DNA from: JBBDIM01 sp040880405
GTDB taxonomy: Bacteria > Planctomycetota > Planctomycetia > Pirellulales > Pirellulaceae
Assembly (NCBI GenBank): GCA_040880405.1
Contig: JBBDIM010000144.1
Coordinates: forward strand, 1-64,000
Length of the DNA: 64,000 bases
Direction: 5' to 3'
Part shown: piece after piece, positions 1-7,253 of the stretch
Numbering within the stretch: position 1 is the first letter of the stretch
Layout: each line of letters opens with the position of its first letter
Translations under genes and position numbers: made by a program
The notes under the pieces: generated by a model
Told to the model about the DNA's origin: nothing
Database searches by the model: none
What the model saw: only the letters and a program-made list of their open reading frames with translations

Positions 1-311
1 AACTGGCAGCATAAAAACTGCGCACCAAACGAAGTTTTTGAACGGTTGTAACACGAATAACGCGAAAACTGGCCAAGGATTGAAAACATCCTAAAACCTC
101 TCCCCGTTTTCGTGTCATTCGTGTGTTTCGTGGTTGATCCGCGTTAACCCGTGGCTAAAAAACAGATCGAATTTAGCTGCGGATAAGGATGGTCCTTCGT
201 AACGGCGCATGACAAAAGCCGACGAGGGGTTTCTCGTCGGCTTTTGCCCTATTTTTAGAGGCCAAGGCGTGGCGGGTGGCATGTTCGCCACGCGTCGGAC
301 TACCCGCCGGC
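1..311. other. Intergenic tail with repeat-like sequence
   Basis: No gene is supported here. Bases about 110-165 hold degenerate phrases of the type 'cgtgtcattcgtgtgtttcg' and 'cccgtggctaaa', which match the dispersed 'ccgtggctaaa' intergenic repeats seen again near 40.3-40.5 kb. The stretch ends with the rplS terminator hairpin. Short reading frames crossing it have no recognisable protein features. Confidence 0.6.
214..245 (-). terminator. Rho-independent terminator after rplS
   Basis: A 13-base perfect inverted repeat, aaaagccgacgag / ctcgtcggctttt, encloses a six-base loop. It lies 66 bases beyond the rplS stop in the minus direction, with a TTTT run on that strand, so it should end the ffh-rpsP-trmD-rplS transcript. 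Confidence 0.8.
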
Positions 312-662
312 TTACATTCGCCGCTCTTTGAGGCGGACGGCCTTGCCGACTCGGTCGCGAAGGTAATACAGCTTGGCTCGGCGAACGACCGCCTTCTTCT
401 TGACCACAATCTGGTCAATCTGCGGGCTGTGCAGCGGGAACTTCTTTTCGACACCCTCGCTCGCCACGATCCGGCGAACGGTGAACATCTCGCGCGTGCC
501 GGAGCCGCTCCGGCCGATCACCACGCCGATGAACTTCTGGATGCGTTCCTTGTTGCCTTCGAGGATCTTGGTGTGAACCTCGACGGTGTCGCCGACATCA
601 AAACTGTCGACTTCCGGCTTCTGGTAAGCCGATTCAATCTTCTTCAATAATTCCTGGCTCAT
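312..662 (-). CDS. rplS: 50S ribosomal protein L19
   Basis: Large-subunit ribosomal protein L19, which sits at the 30S-50S interface. The 116-residue product has the usual family length and shows the hallmark stretches VGDTVEVHTKILEGNKERIQ, the FTVRRI segment, GVEKKFPLHSP and the C-terminal VVRRAKLYYLRDRVGKA. It is the last gene of a minus-strand cluster reading ffh, rpsP, trmD, rplS, the conserved bacterial order. The gap to trmD is 85 bases and a terminator hairpin follows the stop. Nothing about the protein is unusual and the start methionine aligns with that of the family. Confidence 0.97.
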   Translation of the reverse strand: MSQELLKKIESAYQKPEVDSFDVGDTVEVHTKILEGNKERIQKFIGVVIGRSGSGTREMFTVRRIVASEGVEKKFPLHSPQIDQIVVKKKAVVRRAKLYYLRDRVGKAVRLKERRM

Positions 663-747
663 GCCACCGTTCCTTTAGTCACGGGTCGTTTTACTGTGGG
701 ACGCTTGCCTACTACCGTGGTGGTGTTCGACAAAGCGTGTTTGCTAC

Positions 748-1443
748 TTACTCGGGTTCGTCGAGCAAATCTCGACGCAATTCATGGGTGCGGCTGTGCG
801 ACTGTTGTCTCCGCCAGCGAGCGATCTCCTCGTGGTTTCCCCCGAGCAAAACGTCCGGCACCTCCAACCCTCGAAACTCCCGAGGCCGGGTGTACTGCGG
901 AAACTCCAGCCATCGACTCCCCTCCTGGCTAAAGGAGTCGTCGATCGCCGATTGCGGGTCTCCCAGCACGCCGGGAACCAGCCGAATCACGGAGTCGATG
1001 ACGGCCATTGCGGCCACTTCGCCTCCGTTGAGTACAAAATCGCCCAGGGATATCTCCTCGGGCTGAAGGAGATCGATCACACGTTGATCGAACCCCTCGT
1101 AGCGACCGCAAACCAGGAGCAGCCGCGGCAGCGTGGCAAGCCGCTCCACCAACCGTTGATCCAGCCGCTTTCCCTGCGGGGAAAGGAGAATCAAGTGGCC
1201 GGGGGACTCACCCTCCGCCTGAACCGATTCGACGCAAGTCACGACCGGTTCCACTTTGAGCACCATGCCGGGGCCGCCACCAAAGGGTCGGTCGTCGACA
1301 CGGTTATGTTTGTCGTTGGCCCACCGCCGCATGTCGTGCAGATGGACCCCCACTTTGCCGGACTCGATCGCCTTGCTCAGCAGACTTTCGCCGAGGTAGC
1401 CGGAGAAAATCTCCGGGAACAGGGTTAGGACGTCGAATCTCAT
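748..1443 (-). CDS. trmD: tRNA (guanine-N1-)-methyltransferase TrmD
   Basis: S-adenosylmethionine-dependent enzyme that methylates N1 of G37 in tRNAs reading codons that begin with C, preventing frameshifting. The 231-residue protein begins MRFDVLTLFPEIF and carries the SPOUT-fold knot residues LLVCGRYEGFDQRV and EISLGDFVLNGGEVAAM, plus the family segments RPFGGGPGMV and PQYTRPREFRG. Length is normal to slightly short. It lies 22 bases after rpsP. In many bacteria rimM sits between these two genes, and here there is no room for it. Co-transcription with ffh, rpsP and rplS is expected. Confidence 0.97.
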   Translation of the reverse strand: MRFDVLTLFPEIFSGYLGESLLSKAIESGKVGVHLHDMRRWANDKHNRVDDRPFGGGPGMVLKVEPVVTCVESVQAEGESPGHLILLSPQGKRLDQRLVERLATLPRLLLVCGRYEGFDQRVIDLLQPEEISLGDFVLNGGEVAAMAVIDSVIRLVPGVLGDPQSAIDDSFSQEGSRWLEFPQYTRPREFRGLEVPDVLLGGNHEEIARWRRQQSHSRTHELRRDLLDEPE

Positions 1444-1465
1444 GCCGGGTGCGCGACGATGCTTC

Positions 1466-1933
1466 CTAGGATTGGGCGTCCTCGGTTTTGGCTTCTTCGG
1501 CTGGGGCCGCCTCCGCGGCGGCTTCCCCTTCGGCGGCTGGTGCCTCCTCGGTGGGCGCGCCTTCGGCTGGAGCCTCTTCCGCTGGGGCTTCCGGTTCCGG
1601 CTGCTTGATCTCTACCTTTTGCGGCACGAACCGTGACTTCGACTGGAGCCGAGCCAACGCTTCATCCCGAGCCTGCAAATGGCTGCCGTTGCTGCCGTAC
1701 TTGCGGATCAGGACACCCACTTTCGGGGTTGCCTGGGCACCGACACTCAGCCAGTAGTCGAGTCGCTCGGTGTTGAGGTTCACCCGCGCGTCGGTCTCGG
1801 GAACGAAGGGATCGTAGGTACCAAGGTACTCGATCGCCTTGCCATCTCGCGGCACCCGCGAATCCATGGCACAAATGCGATAAAAGGGCCGATGGGTCCG
1901 CCCCATGCGTTTCATCCGAATGCGTACTGCCAC
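1466..1933 (-). CDS. rpsP: 30S ribosomal protein S16 with Ala/Glu-rich tail
   Basis: Small-subunit ribosomal protein S16. The first 85 or so residues are the conserved domain (MAVRIRMKRMGRTHRPFYRI, then AIEYLGTYDP, LDYWLSVGAQ and VGVLIRKYG). The product is 155 residues, against roughly 80-100 in many bacteria. The extra C-terminal part, from about residue 110, is low complexity, made almost only of Ala, Glu and Pro, and acidic. Such tails are known on S16 in several phyla and are probably disordered. It lies 38 bases downstream of ffh and 22 bases upstream of trmD on the minus strand. Confidence 0.96.
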   Translation of the reverse strand: MAVRIRMKRMGRTHRPFYRICAMDSRVPRDGKAIEYLGTYDPFVPETDARVNLNTERLDYWLSVGAQATPKVGVLIRKYGSNGSHLQARDEALARLQSKSRFVPQKVEIKQPEPEAPAEEAPAEGAPTEEAPAAEGEAAAEAAPAEEAKTEDAQS

Positions 1934-1971
1934 GAAACGTTACTCCTGTACTTACTTACCGAAATGGTCGT

Positions 1972-3429
1972 TTACTTGCGGCGTTTCTTTTGCCGCTTTT
2001 TTTGCTGTTGTAGCTTGCTACGATCTTTAGTGGAGAGCCGTTTGCCGGTCCCCTGCTTGGTCTTGCGGACCTTACCGGTCGGGTCGAACATCTCGCCCGA
2101 GCGGATCTTTTTCATCATTTCCATGGCCCCACCGGGACCACCGCCAGCCATCCCCTTCATCATCGAGGCCATCGCGTCGAACTGTTTGAGCAGTTCGTTG
2201 ACCTGCTGGGGGGCGACACCGGCGCCCTTGGCGATCCGCTGCCGCCGGCTGTTGTCGATCAGTTTGGGATTGTTGCGCTCCGCGGCGGTCATCGAGTCGA
2301 TCATCCCGCCGAGACGACGCATCTCCCCTTCATGGTCCGAGTCACCCAACATCTTGGTGAGCTCGCCCATGCCGGGCATCAGGCCCATCATCTTTTGCAT
2401 CAAGCCGGGCCGCGCGATCTGGTCCAACTGTTTGCGGAAGTCGTCCAGGTTGAACTGCCCCTTTTGGAGCCGTTCCTGGGCCTTTTGGATCTCGTCCTGG
2501 TCGAATTCTCGCTGGGCCAGGTCGAACATCGAGAGGATGTCGCCCATCCCCAGAATCCGGCTCGCCATCCGCTCCGGATAGAACGGCTCGAGGCCGTCCA
2601 TGTGTTCGCTAACACCAATGTACTTGATTGGCACGCCGGTCACATGTTTGACCGAGAGGAGGGCACCGCCACGCGCGTCACCATCCAGCTTGGTCATCAT
2701 CACGCCGTCCAGCTCCAAGGCCTCGTTAAAGGCCTGAGCACTGTTGACGGCGTCTTGGCCGGTCATCCCGTCCACCACCAGGAAGACCTGATCCGGCTGG
2801 ACCTTCACGTCGATCGTCTTGAGCTGCTTCATCAGCTCCTGGTCGATCGCCAGGCGTCCCGCCGTGTCCAAAATGACCACGTCCAGGCCGTTGGTCCGCG
2901 CGTATTTCACCGCGTTCTGGCAGACGGTAATCGGGTCGGTCGCCCCGGTTTCGCTGTAAACCTGGGTCCCGACCTGCTCGCCAATGATTTGGAGCTGCTC
3001 GACGGCCGCCGGGCGCTGTAAGTCGGCCGCGACCAGCAGGGATTTTTTGCCCTGGGTCCCGAGCAGCCGAGCCAGCTTGCCGCAGGTGGTCGTTTTACCG
3101 GCCCCTTGCAGGCCGCACATCATCAAAATGGTGACGTCTTTGGTCAGATTCAGGGCCGGATCAACCGGGCCCAACACGTCCACCAAGGCCTGATTGACGA
3201 TCCCGACCAGTTGTTGCTCAGGGTTGAGCGACTTGAGGACTTCCTGCCCGATCGCTTTTTCGGTCACATCGGCCATAAAGGCCTGGGCGACGCTGTAGCT
3301 GACGTCCGCTTCCAGCAGGGCTTGTTCCACCAGTTGCAGCCCCTCACGCATGTTCCCCTCGGTCAGCTTGCCACGACCGCGCAGGGTCTTAAAGGCGGAG
3401 CGAAGACCATCTTGGAGGGAATCGAACAT
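1972..3429 (-). CDS. ffh: Signal recognition particle protein Ffh
   Basis: SRP54-type GTPase that binds signal sequences and 4.5S RNA and hands ribosomes to FtsY at the membrane. The 485-residue protein has an N domain (about 1-85), a G domain with the P-loop GLQGAGKTTTCGKL, the DTAGRL switch and the TKLDGDARGG guanine-specificity motif, and a Met-rich M domain (about 330-460, including MKGMAGGGPGGAMEMMKK). The C-terminus is very basic (KQQQ/KKRRK type), fitting RNA contact. It is the first gene of the minus-strand translation cluster. Its upstream flank is a 335-base region shared with the divergent ArsR-type gene. Confidence 0.97.
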   Translation of the reverse strand: MFDSLQDGLRSAFKTLRGRGKLTEGNMREGLQLVEQALLEADVSYSVAQAFMADVTEKAIGQEVLKSLNPEQQLVGIVNQALVDVLGPVDPALNLTKDVTILMMCGLQGAGKTTTCGKLARLLGTQGKKSLLVAADLQRPAAVEQLQIIGEQVGTQVYSETGATDPITVCQNAVKYARTNGLDVVILDTAGRLAIDQELMKQLKTIDVKVQPDQVFLVVDGMTGQDAVNSAQAFNEALELDGVMMTKLDGDARGGALLSVKHVTGVPIKYIGVSEHMDGLEPFYPERMASRILGMGDILSMFDLAQREFDQDEIQKAQERLQKGQFNLDDFRKQLDQIARPGLMQKMMGLMPGMGELTKMLGDSDHEGEMRRLGGMIDSMTAAERNNPKLIDNSRRQRIAKGAGVAPQQVNELLKQFDAMASMMKGMAGGGPGGAMEMMKKIRSGEMFDPTGKVRKTKQGTGKRLSTKDRSKLQQQKKRQKKRRK

Positions 3430-3764
3430 TTAGCGGAAGTCTTTTGGTGGTTGAAGCTTACGGCTTATAGCCAAGGCCTGGTGCGGACCTTGGCAAGGGA
3501 ACGACTCGACCTGGGAAACACGAGTCCGCGTGGCCCCAAACATCCTGGGATGCGGTCGCCCAAGGTGGGCCGGTAAAGTCGGTCGAAACGCGTATTCTAG
3601 CGAGAGTTAGGGCAAGTTGTAAATCGGTCGAACGAAGAAAAACGCGACCAAGTGGGGGATCGTACCGAATCGGGAGCAGTTATGGCGGGGTGGGGGCTCA
3701 CTGAGAACCTTTCTCGCTTGACAACCGAGCGTCCGTTCGGGATATTAACCCAGGAGGGTGAATA
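3430..3764. other. Divergent intergenic region between ffh and the ArsR-type gene
   Basis: This 335-base spacer must hold the ffh operon promoter on the minus strand and the promoter of the plus-strand regulator. I see a sigma-70-like match on the plus strand (annotated separately) and no clear minus-strand match. No gene is supported. Confidence 0.5.
3718..3746 (+). promoter_or_regulatory. Sigma-70-like promoter of the ArsR-SRPBCC cluster
   Basis: TTGACA at 3718-3723 is followed after 17 bases by GATATT at 3741-3746. A strong ribosome binding site (aggaggg from 3752) and the ATG at 3765 lie just downstream. A start about seven bases after the -10 would fall within the ribosome binding site, leaving a very short leader, so the match may be partly fortuitous. 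Confidence 0.4.
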
Positions 3765-4097
3765 ATGTCGGCACCACTGGACCAGCGGCTTGATCAGACG
3801 TTGACGGCCTTAGCCGATCCGACGCGGAGAGCGATCCTCAAGGAACTCTCACGGGGAGAGACGCGGGTAACCGATCTCGCGAAACCGTTCGACATCTCGT
3901 TGAACTCGGTCTCCAAGCATATCCGTGTGCTAGAACGTGCGAATTTGGTGACGCGGCGGCGTGCGGGGCGAGAACACTGGCTGGCGTTCAACCAGCAGCC
4001 GCTAGATGAGGCGGCCGCCTGGATTGAATCGCAGCGGATGTTCTGGAACGACCGGCTCGACCTGCTGGAGCAGGAACTCAACAAACCGGAGGAGTGA
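3765..4097 (+). CDS. ArsR/SmtB-type winged-helix transcriptional regulator
   Basis: Small DNA-binding repressor of the ArsR superfamily, 110 residues. It reads DQTLTALADPTRRAILKELS at the start, the standard opening of this group, then a recognition-helix region (DISLNSVSKHIRVLERANLV) and the wing TRRRAGREHWLAF. No Cys/His metal site of the ArsR or SmtB type is visible, so it is unlikely to sense metals. It lies 9 bases before an SRPBCC/AHSA1 gene. This ArsR-AHSA1 pairing is very common in bacteria, where the regulator probably controls its partner and itself. A strong AGGAGG ribosome site precedes the ATG. Confidence 0.9.
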   Translation: MSAPLDQRLDQTLTALADPTRRAILKELSRGETRVTDLAKPFDISLNSVSKHIRVLERANLVTRRRAGREHWLAFNQQPLDEAAAWIESQRMFWNDRLDLLEQELNKPEE

Positions 4098-4106
4098 GAA
4101 GTCGAC

Positions 4107-4634
4107 ATGAGCGAATTTGGCAAGCCGATTGGCAACGACACGCTGCGGATTGAGCGGCTTTTGCCGGGCCCGATTGAGCGGGTTTGGGCGTATCTCACCG
4201 AAAGCGAAAAGCGGGGCAAGTGGCTCGCGGTGGGTGAAATGGAGCTGTGGGTCGGCGGCAAGGTGCGGCTGTTATTTTCGCACGCGGACCTCACCCCTCA
4301 CCAAGAGGCAATCCCGGAGCGTTTCAAGGAGATGGAGTGTGGCCATGGTTTCGAGGGGACGGTCACGCTGTGTGAACCGCCCCATTTGCTTGCTTTCACT
4401 TGGGGTGGCGATACCTCCGAGGTCAAATTCGAGTTGACGCCACAGGATGAAAAGGTGTTGCTGGTGATCACGCATACTCGGCTGCGGGATCGAGACGAGA
4501 TGGCCAGTGTTGCCTCCGGCTGGCATACCCACTTGGGAATTTTGGAAGACAACCTATGGGAGCGGACACCCCGTCCGTTCTGGTCAACAGTCGATCGGCT
4601 GCAGAGTGAGTACCTGCGTCGCCTGCCGGAATGA
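4107..4634 (+). CDS. SRPBCC (AHSA1/START-like) family protein
   Basis: Protein of the AHSA1-like branch of the SRPBCC superfamily, which forms a helix-grip fold with a hydrophobic pocket for small ligands. The 175-residue sequence has the family opening LRIERLLPGPIERVWAYLTE, the core WLAVGEMELWVGGKVRL and the C-terminal GWHTHLGILEDNLW. The ligand is unknown for nearly all members. It is nine bases after the ArsR-type gene and clearly in the same transcription unit. Two further members of the family lie downstream (5428 and 6530), suggesting local duplication or recruitment. Confidence 0.88.
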   Translation: MSEFGKPIGNDTLRIERLLPGPIERVWAYLTESEKRGKWLAVGEMELWVGGKVRLLFSHADLTPHQEAIPERFKEMECGHGFEGTVTLCEPPHLLAFTWGGDTSEVKFELTPQDEKVLLVITHTRLRDRDEMASVASGWHTHLGILEDNLWERTPRPFWSTVDRLQSEYLRRLPE

Positions 4635-4687
4635 CGGTACGAGGACAACCATTTATTTCGCAACCTCTTATGACAAGGAAACTTTCG

Positions 4688-5266
4688 ATGAAACGTCTCC
4701 ATAGCTTAATCGCCCTGGCCGTGGTCGCCATGTTGGGAATCGCCACCGTGGGCCAAGCGCAGGTCCCTGAAATGCCGAAGCCCACCGAACAACACGAATT
4801 GCTCAAGCAGTTTGCGGGCAAGTGGCGCGTAGCCGCCGAAACAGTGCCTGCTCCAGGGATGGAGGCGATGAAGATCGAGGGGACCGAAACGTCCGAAATG
4901 GTCGGCGGTTTTTGGCTGGTCAGCAAAGGGGAATCGACGATGGAAGGCATGCCGATGCGCAGCGTGCTAACCATCGGCTACGATCCCGCGGTCAAGAAGT
5001 ATATCGGTACGTTTTTCTGCTCGGCGGACAGCACGCTGTGGAAATACGAAGGGGAGATGGATGAAAGCGGCAAGAAACTGACCCTGATGACCGAGGGCCC
5101 TTCGCCCATCGAGCCTGGCAAGCAGGCGAAGTATCGCGAAGTGCTGGAATTGAAGGACAAGGACCACAAGGTGTTCACTTCGTACCTACAGGACGCCGAG
5201 GGAGGCTGGATCACATTCGTCACCATGCAATACGAGCGTGTGAAGCAGCCGAAGCCCAAGCAGTAG
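4688..5266 (+). CDS. Secreted DUF1579 family protein
   Basis: A 192-residue exported protein. The chosen ATG at 4688 opens a clear signal peptide (MKRLHSLIALAVVAMLG then a VGQAQ cleavage region); an in-frame upstream start at 4631 would bury it. The mature part matches DUF1579: EQHELLKQFAGKWRV near residue 35, then EGTETSEMVGGFWLV and a terminal FVTMQYER. Function is unknown; the family is common in planctomycetes and predicted periplasmic. It sits between SRPBCC genes in a plus-strand cluster, 53 bases after the preceding gene. Confidence 0.85.
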   Translation: MKRLHSLIALAVVAMLGIATVGQAQVPEMPKPTEQHELLKQFAGKWRVAAETVPAPGMEAMKIEGTETSEMVGGFWLVSKGESTMEGMPMRSVLTIGYDPAVKKYIGTFFCSADSTLWKYEGEMDESGKKLTLMTEGPSPIEPGKQAKYREVLELKDKDHKVFTSYLQDAEGGWITFVTMQYERVKQPKPKQ

Positions 5267-5427
5267 GGCCTGGCACAAACGAAAGGAAATCGTCCCCCAG
5301 CGGCAACCGGATCTCGACCCAAGAAAGTGGAGTTGGTCGCGGCGGCTGAATAGCGAGGCAAGTGCGATCTCGAAAAAACGCTGAAAGCAAAGTGTGGGCA
5401 AACTGTTCGATCAATGGGAGACAGACG

Positions 5428-5940
5428 ATGGAAAGCAAAGGCGAAGTTTCGAGTGTGAAATGCCTGATCTTCCGGCGCTTCTTGCCCGGCCCGATCGAAA
5501 AGGTCTGGGCACATTTGACCGACACGGCGTTCCTGCCAGCCTGGTTCGGCGAAAACAGCAGTATTGAAGGACGACAGGGAGGTGCGGTGCGCCTCATGGG
5601 CGGCCACATTCGTGGCGTTGTGACGCAATGGCAGCCGCCGAAGAAGCTGGTCTATACCTGGAATGTCTTCGATCCGAAAGACGAGCCGGACGCGGTTTCG
5701 GCCTATCCCGAATCCTATCCAACATTCGAACTGGAACCACTTGAGGGAAACAACGTGATCCTGACGTTCACCCATTTCCCCATTCCAGAGAAATTTGTTC
5801 CTCAGAGCGCCATGGGTTGGCACACCATGCTCGACATTCTCCGTGCGGCACTCAACGGCGAGGCAACGGAAGGGCGAGCGGTTTACATGGGGAAGAATGC
5901 CGAACTTTACAACGTCGATCTAAATAACCTGGCGCGTTAA
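5428..5940 (+). CDS. SRPBCC (AHSA1/START-like) family protein
   Basis: Second helix-grip AHSA1-like protein of the cluster, 170 residues. The start at 5428 is chosen because a GGGAG ribosome site precedes it by seven bases; the frame is open further upstream without family similarity. It shows IFRRFLPGPIEKVWAHLTD, which is close to the matching segment of the 4107 gene (RLLPGPIERVWAYLTE), the core LPAWFGEN and the C-terminal MGWHTMLDILRAALNG. The two genes are therefore local paralogues. Ligand and role are unknown. Confidence 0.86.
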   Translation: MESKGEVSSVKCLIFRRFLPGPIEKVWAHLTDTAFLPAWFGENSSIEGRQGGAVRLMGGHIRGVVTQWQPPKKLVYTWNVFDPKDEPDAVSAYPESYPTFELEPLEGNNVILTFTHFPIPEKFVPQSAMGWHTMLDILRAALNGEATEGRAVYMGKNAELYNVDLNNLAR

Positions 5941-5948
5941 ATCTTTCG

Positions 5949-6068
5949 ATGCTGCCCTATTCGATCTGGTTTAAGGTCGTGCTGCCGATTGCGATTCTGG
6001 CGGCGATATTGCCGGGAGTTTGGTGGTCGCGAGCAGCGAAAGTGGAGCTTCCATCAATCAATGGGTAA
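5949..6068 (+). CDS. 39-residue single-span membrane peptide
   Basis: Short frame opening with ATG eight bases after the preceding stop. It encodes 39 residues: a hydrophobic span from about residue 6 to 27 (IWFKVVLPIAILAAILPGVW) followed by a short tail (WSRAAKVELPSING). The next gene starts six bases after its stop, so it fits tightly into the cluster, which argues for a real gene or a remnant of one. No ribosome site is obvious, so translational coupling to the upstream gene would be needed. No homologue is recognised. Confidence 0.4.
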   Translation: MLPYSIWFKVVLPIAILAAILPGVWWSRAAKVELPSING

Positions 6069-6074
6069 CAAAAC

Positions 6075-6440
6075 ATGCACAACACAAGCAGCCACGATGA
6101 ACGCATCGCGAAAATGACCTTCGCTTCAGTCTACCCGCACTATGTTGCAAAAGTCGAAAAGAAGGGGCGAACCAAGGAGGAATTGCATCAGGTGATCCGG
6201 TGGCTGACAGGCTTTAGCGAAGGAACTTTGAAGAAGCACGTCAAAGATATCGTGACGTTCGAACAATTCTTTGCGCAGGCCAACTTCAACCCAAACGCAC
6301 GCCTGATCACGGGTGTGATTTGCGGTTATCGGGTGGAGGAGATCGAAAATCCGCTGACGCAACAGGTCAGATACCTGGACAAGCTCGTGGATGAACTGGC
6401 CAAAGGACGGAAAATGGAAAAGATTTTGCGTGTTGCGTAA
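6075..6440 (+). CDS. DUF2200 family protein
   Basis: A 121-residue cytoplasmic protein that matches DUF2200: the opening DERIAKMTFASVYPHYVAKV, the segment RTKEELHQVIRWLTG and the terminal MEKILRVA. Family members are small, are annotated as uncharacterised, and occur beside AHSA1 or DUF1801-type genes in many genomes, as here. No catalytic motif is visible. It lies between the small membrane peptide and the third SRPBCC gene. Confidence 0.87.
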   Translation: MHNTSSHDERIAKMTFASVYPHYVAKVEKKGRTKEELHQVIRWLTGFSEGTLKKHVKDIVTFEQFFAQANFNPNARLITGVICGYRVEEIENPLTQQVRYLDKLVDELAKGRKMEKILRVA

Positions 6441-6529
6441 TGTTTTTGGTCGAGATGTCGATTTCGGAGAAGTTCGTTCGACGATCTATATAATCACGGC
6501 AACTCACAACCAATCAGGAGAAACATTCC

Positions 6530-6988
6530 ATGACTGCTTCATCCAGCGCCATTCGGCTCCATCGCGTGCTCCGAGCCCCGGCAGAGCGGATTTACAAAGC
6601 ATTTCTCGACCCGGACGCTCTGTGCCGGTGGCTGCCGCCGTATGGCTATCTGGGGAAAATTGATCGGATCGACCCGCAAGAGGGAGGCGGCTATCACATG
6701 TCGTTCACCAACTTTGGCACGGGGCACAGCCATTCCTTCGAGAGTACCTTCTTGGAGTTGATTCCCGGCGAGCGAATCCGCATCGCCGACAAGTTCGACG
6801 ATCCTGGTCTGGCAGGCGACATGACCAAGACCATTACGTTGCGCGCGGTGAGTTGCGGCACGGAAATCGAAATCCTGCACGAAGGTCTTCCGTCCGCCAT
6901 CCCGGCTGAAATGTGTTACCTCGGCTGGCAGGATTCGCTCCTCCAGCTTGCCAACCTCGTTGAGCCGGAGATTCCCGATGGTGAATAG
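6530..6988 (+). CDS. SRPBCC (AHSA1-like) family protein
   Basis: Third SRPBCC member of the cluster, 152 residues, but of a different subgroup from the other two. It opens IRLHRVLRAPAERIYKAFLD, then DALCRWLPPYGYLGKID, and ends with MCYLGWQDSLLQLANLVEPE. Proteins of this subgroup are often annotated as polyketide cyclase or activator of Hsp90 ATPase homologue, names that do not imply function. A ribosome site (aggagaaa) precedes the ATG. The following frame is a decayed VOC protein gene. Confidence 0.88.
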   Translation: MTASSSAIRLHRVLRAPAERIYKAFLDPDALCRWLPPYGYLGKIDRIDPQEGGGYHMSFTNFGTGHSHSFESTFLELIPGERIRIADKFDDPGLAGDMTKTITLRAVSCGTEIEILHEGLPSAIPAEMCYLGWQDSLLQLANLVEPEIPDGE

Positions 6989-7161
6989 ACCATGACGCTC
7001 AGAACTTTCAGTGCGATAGCGAAGTCGAGTTGGAAACGCTGTTTGGGCAACTCTCAGAAAACGGGAATGTCTTGATGCCATCAGGGGACTACGGGTTCAG
7101 CAAAAAGTTTGGCTGGGTCAATGACCGCTTCGGGTTATCGTGGCAGCTCAATTTGCGCTGA
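6985..7161 (+). pseudogene. PhnB-like VOC family protein, 3' remnant
   Basis: A frame open from about 6985 to the TGA at 7159-7161 gives HDAQNFQCDSEVELETLF, then LSENGNVLMPSGDYGFSK and KFGWVNDRFGLSWQLNLR. This is the C-terminal half of PhnB/3-demethylubiquinone-methyltransferase-like proteins of the VOC (glyoxalase fold) superfamily, whose typical end is GWVNDRFGVSWQLN. About 57 codons remain of roughly 140-150. The N-terminal part and start codon are gone, the frame instead running into the end of the preceding SRPBCC gene. A deletion that joined the two genes is likely. Confidence 0.75.
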
Positions 7162-7253
7162 GGGACCACGCCGAGGACGGCGGTCAGCAACCGGGGATGG
7201 CGCGTAAATCGCCACCCCCTTTTCGCATATTCGCCCAATGCGTGGCCTGTGGA

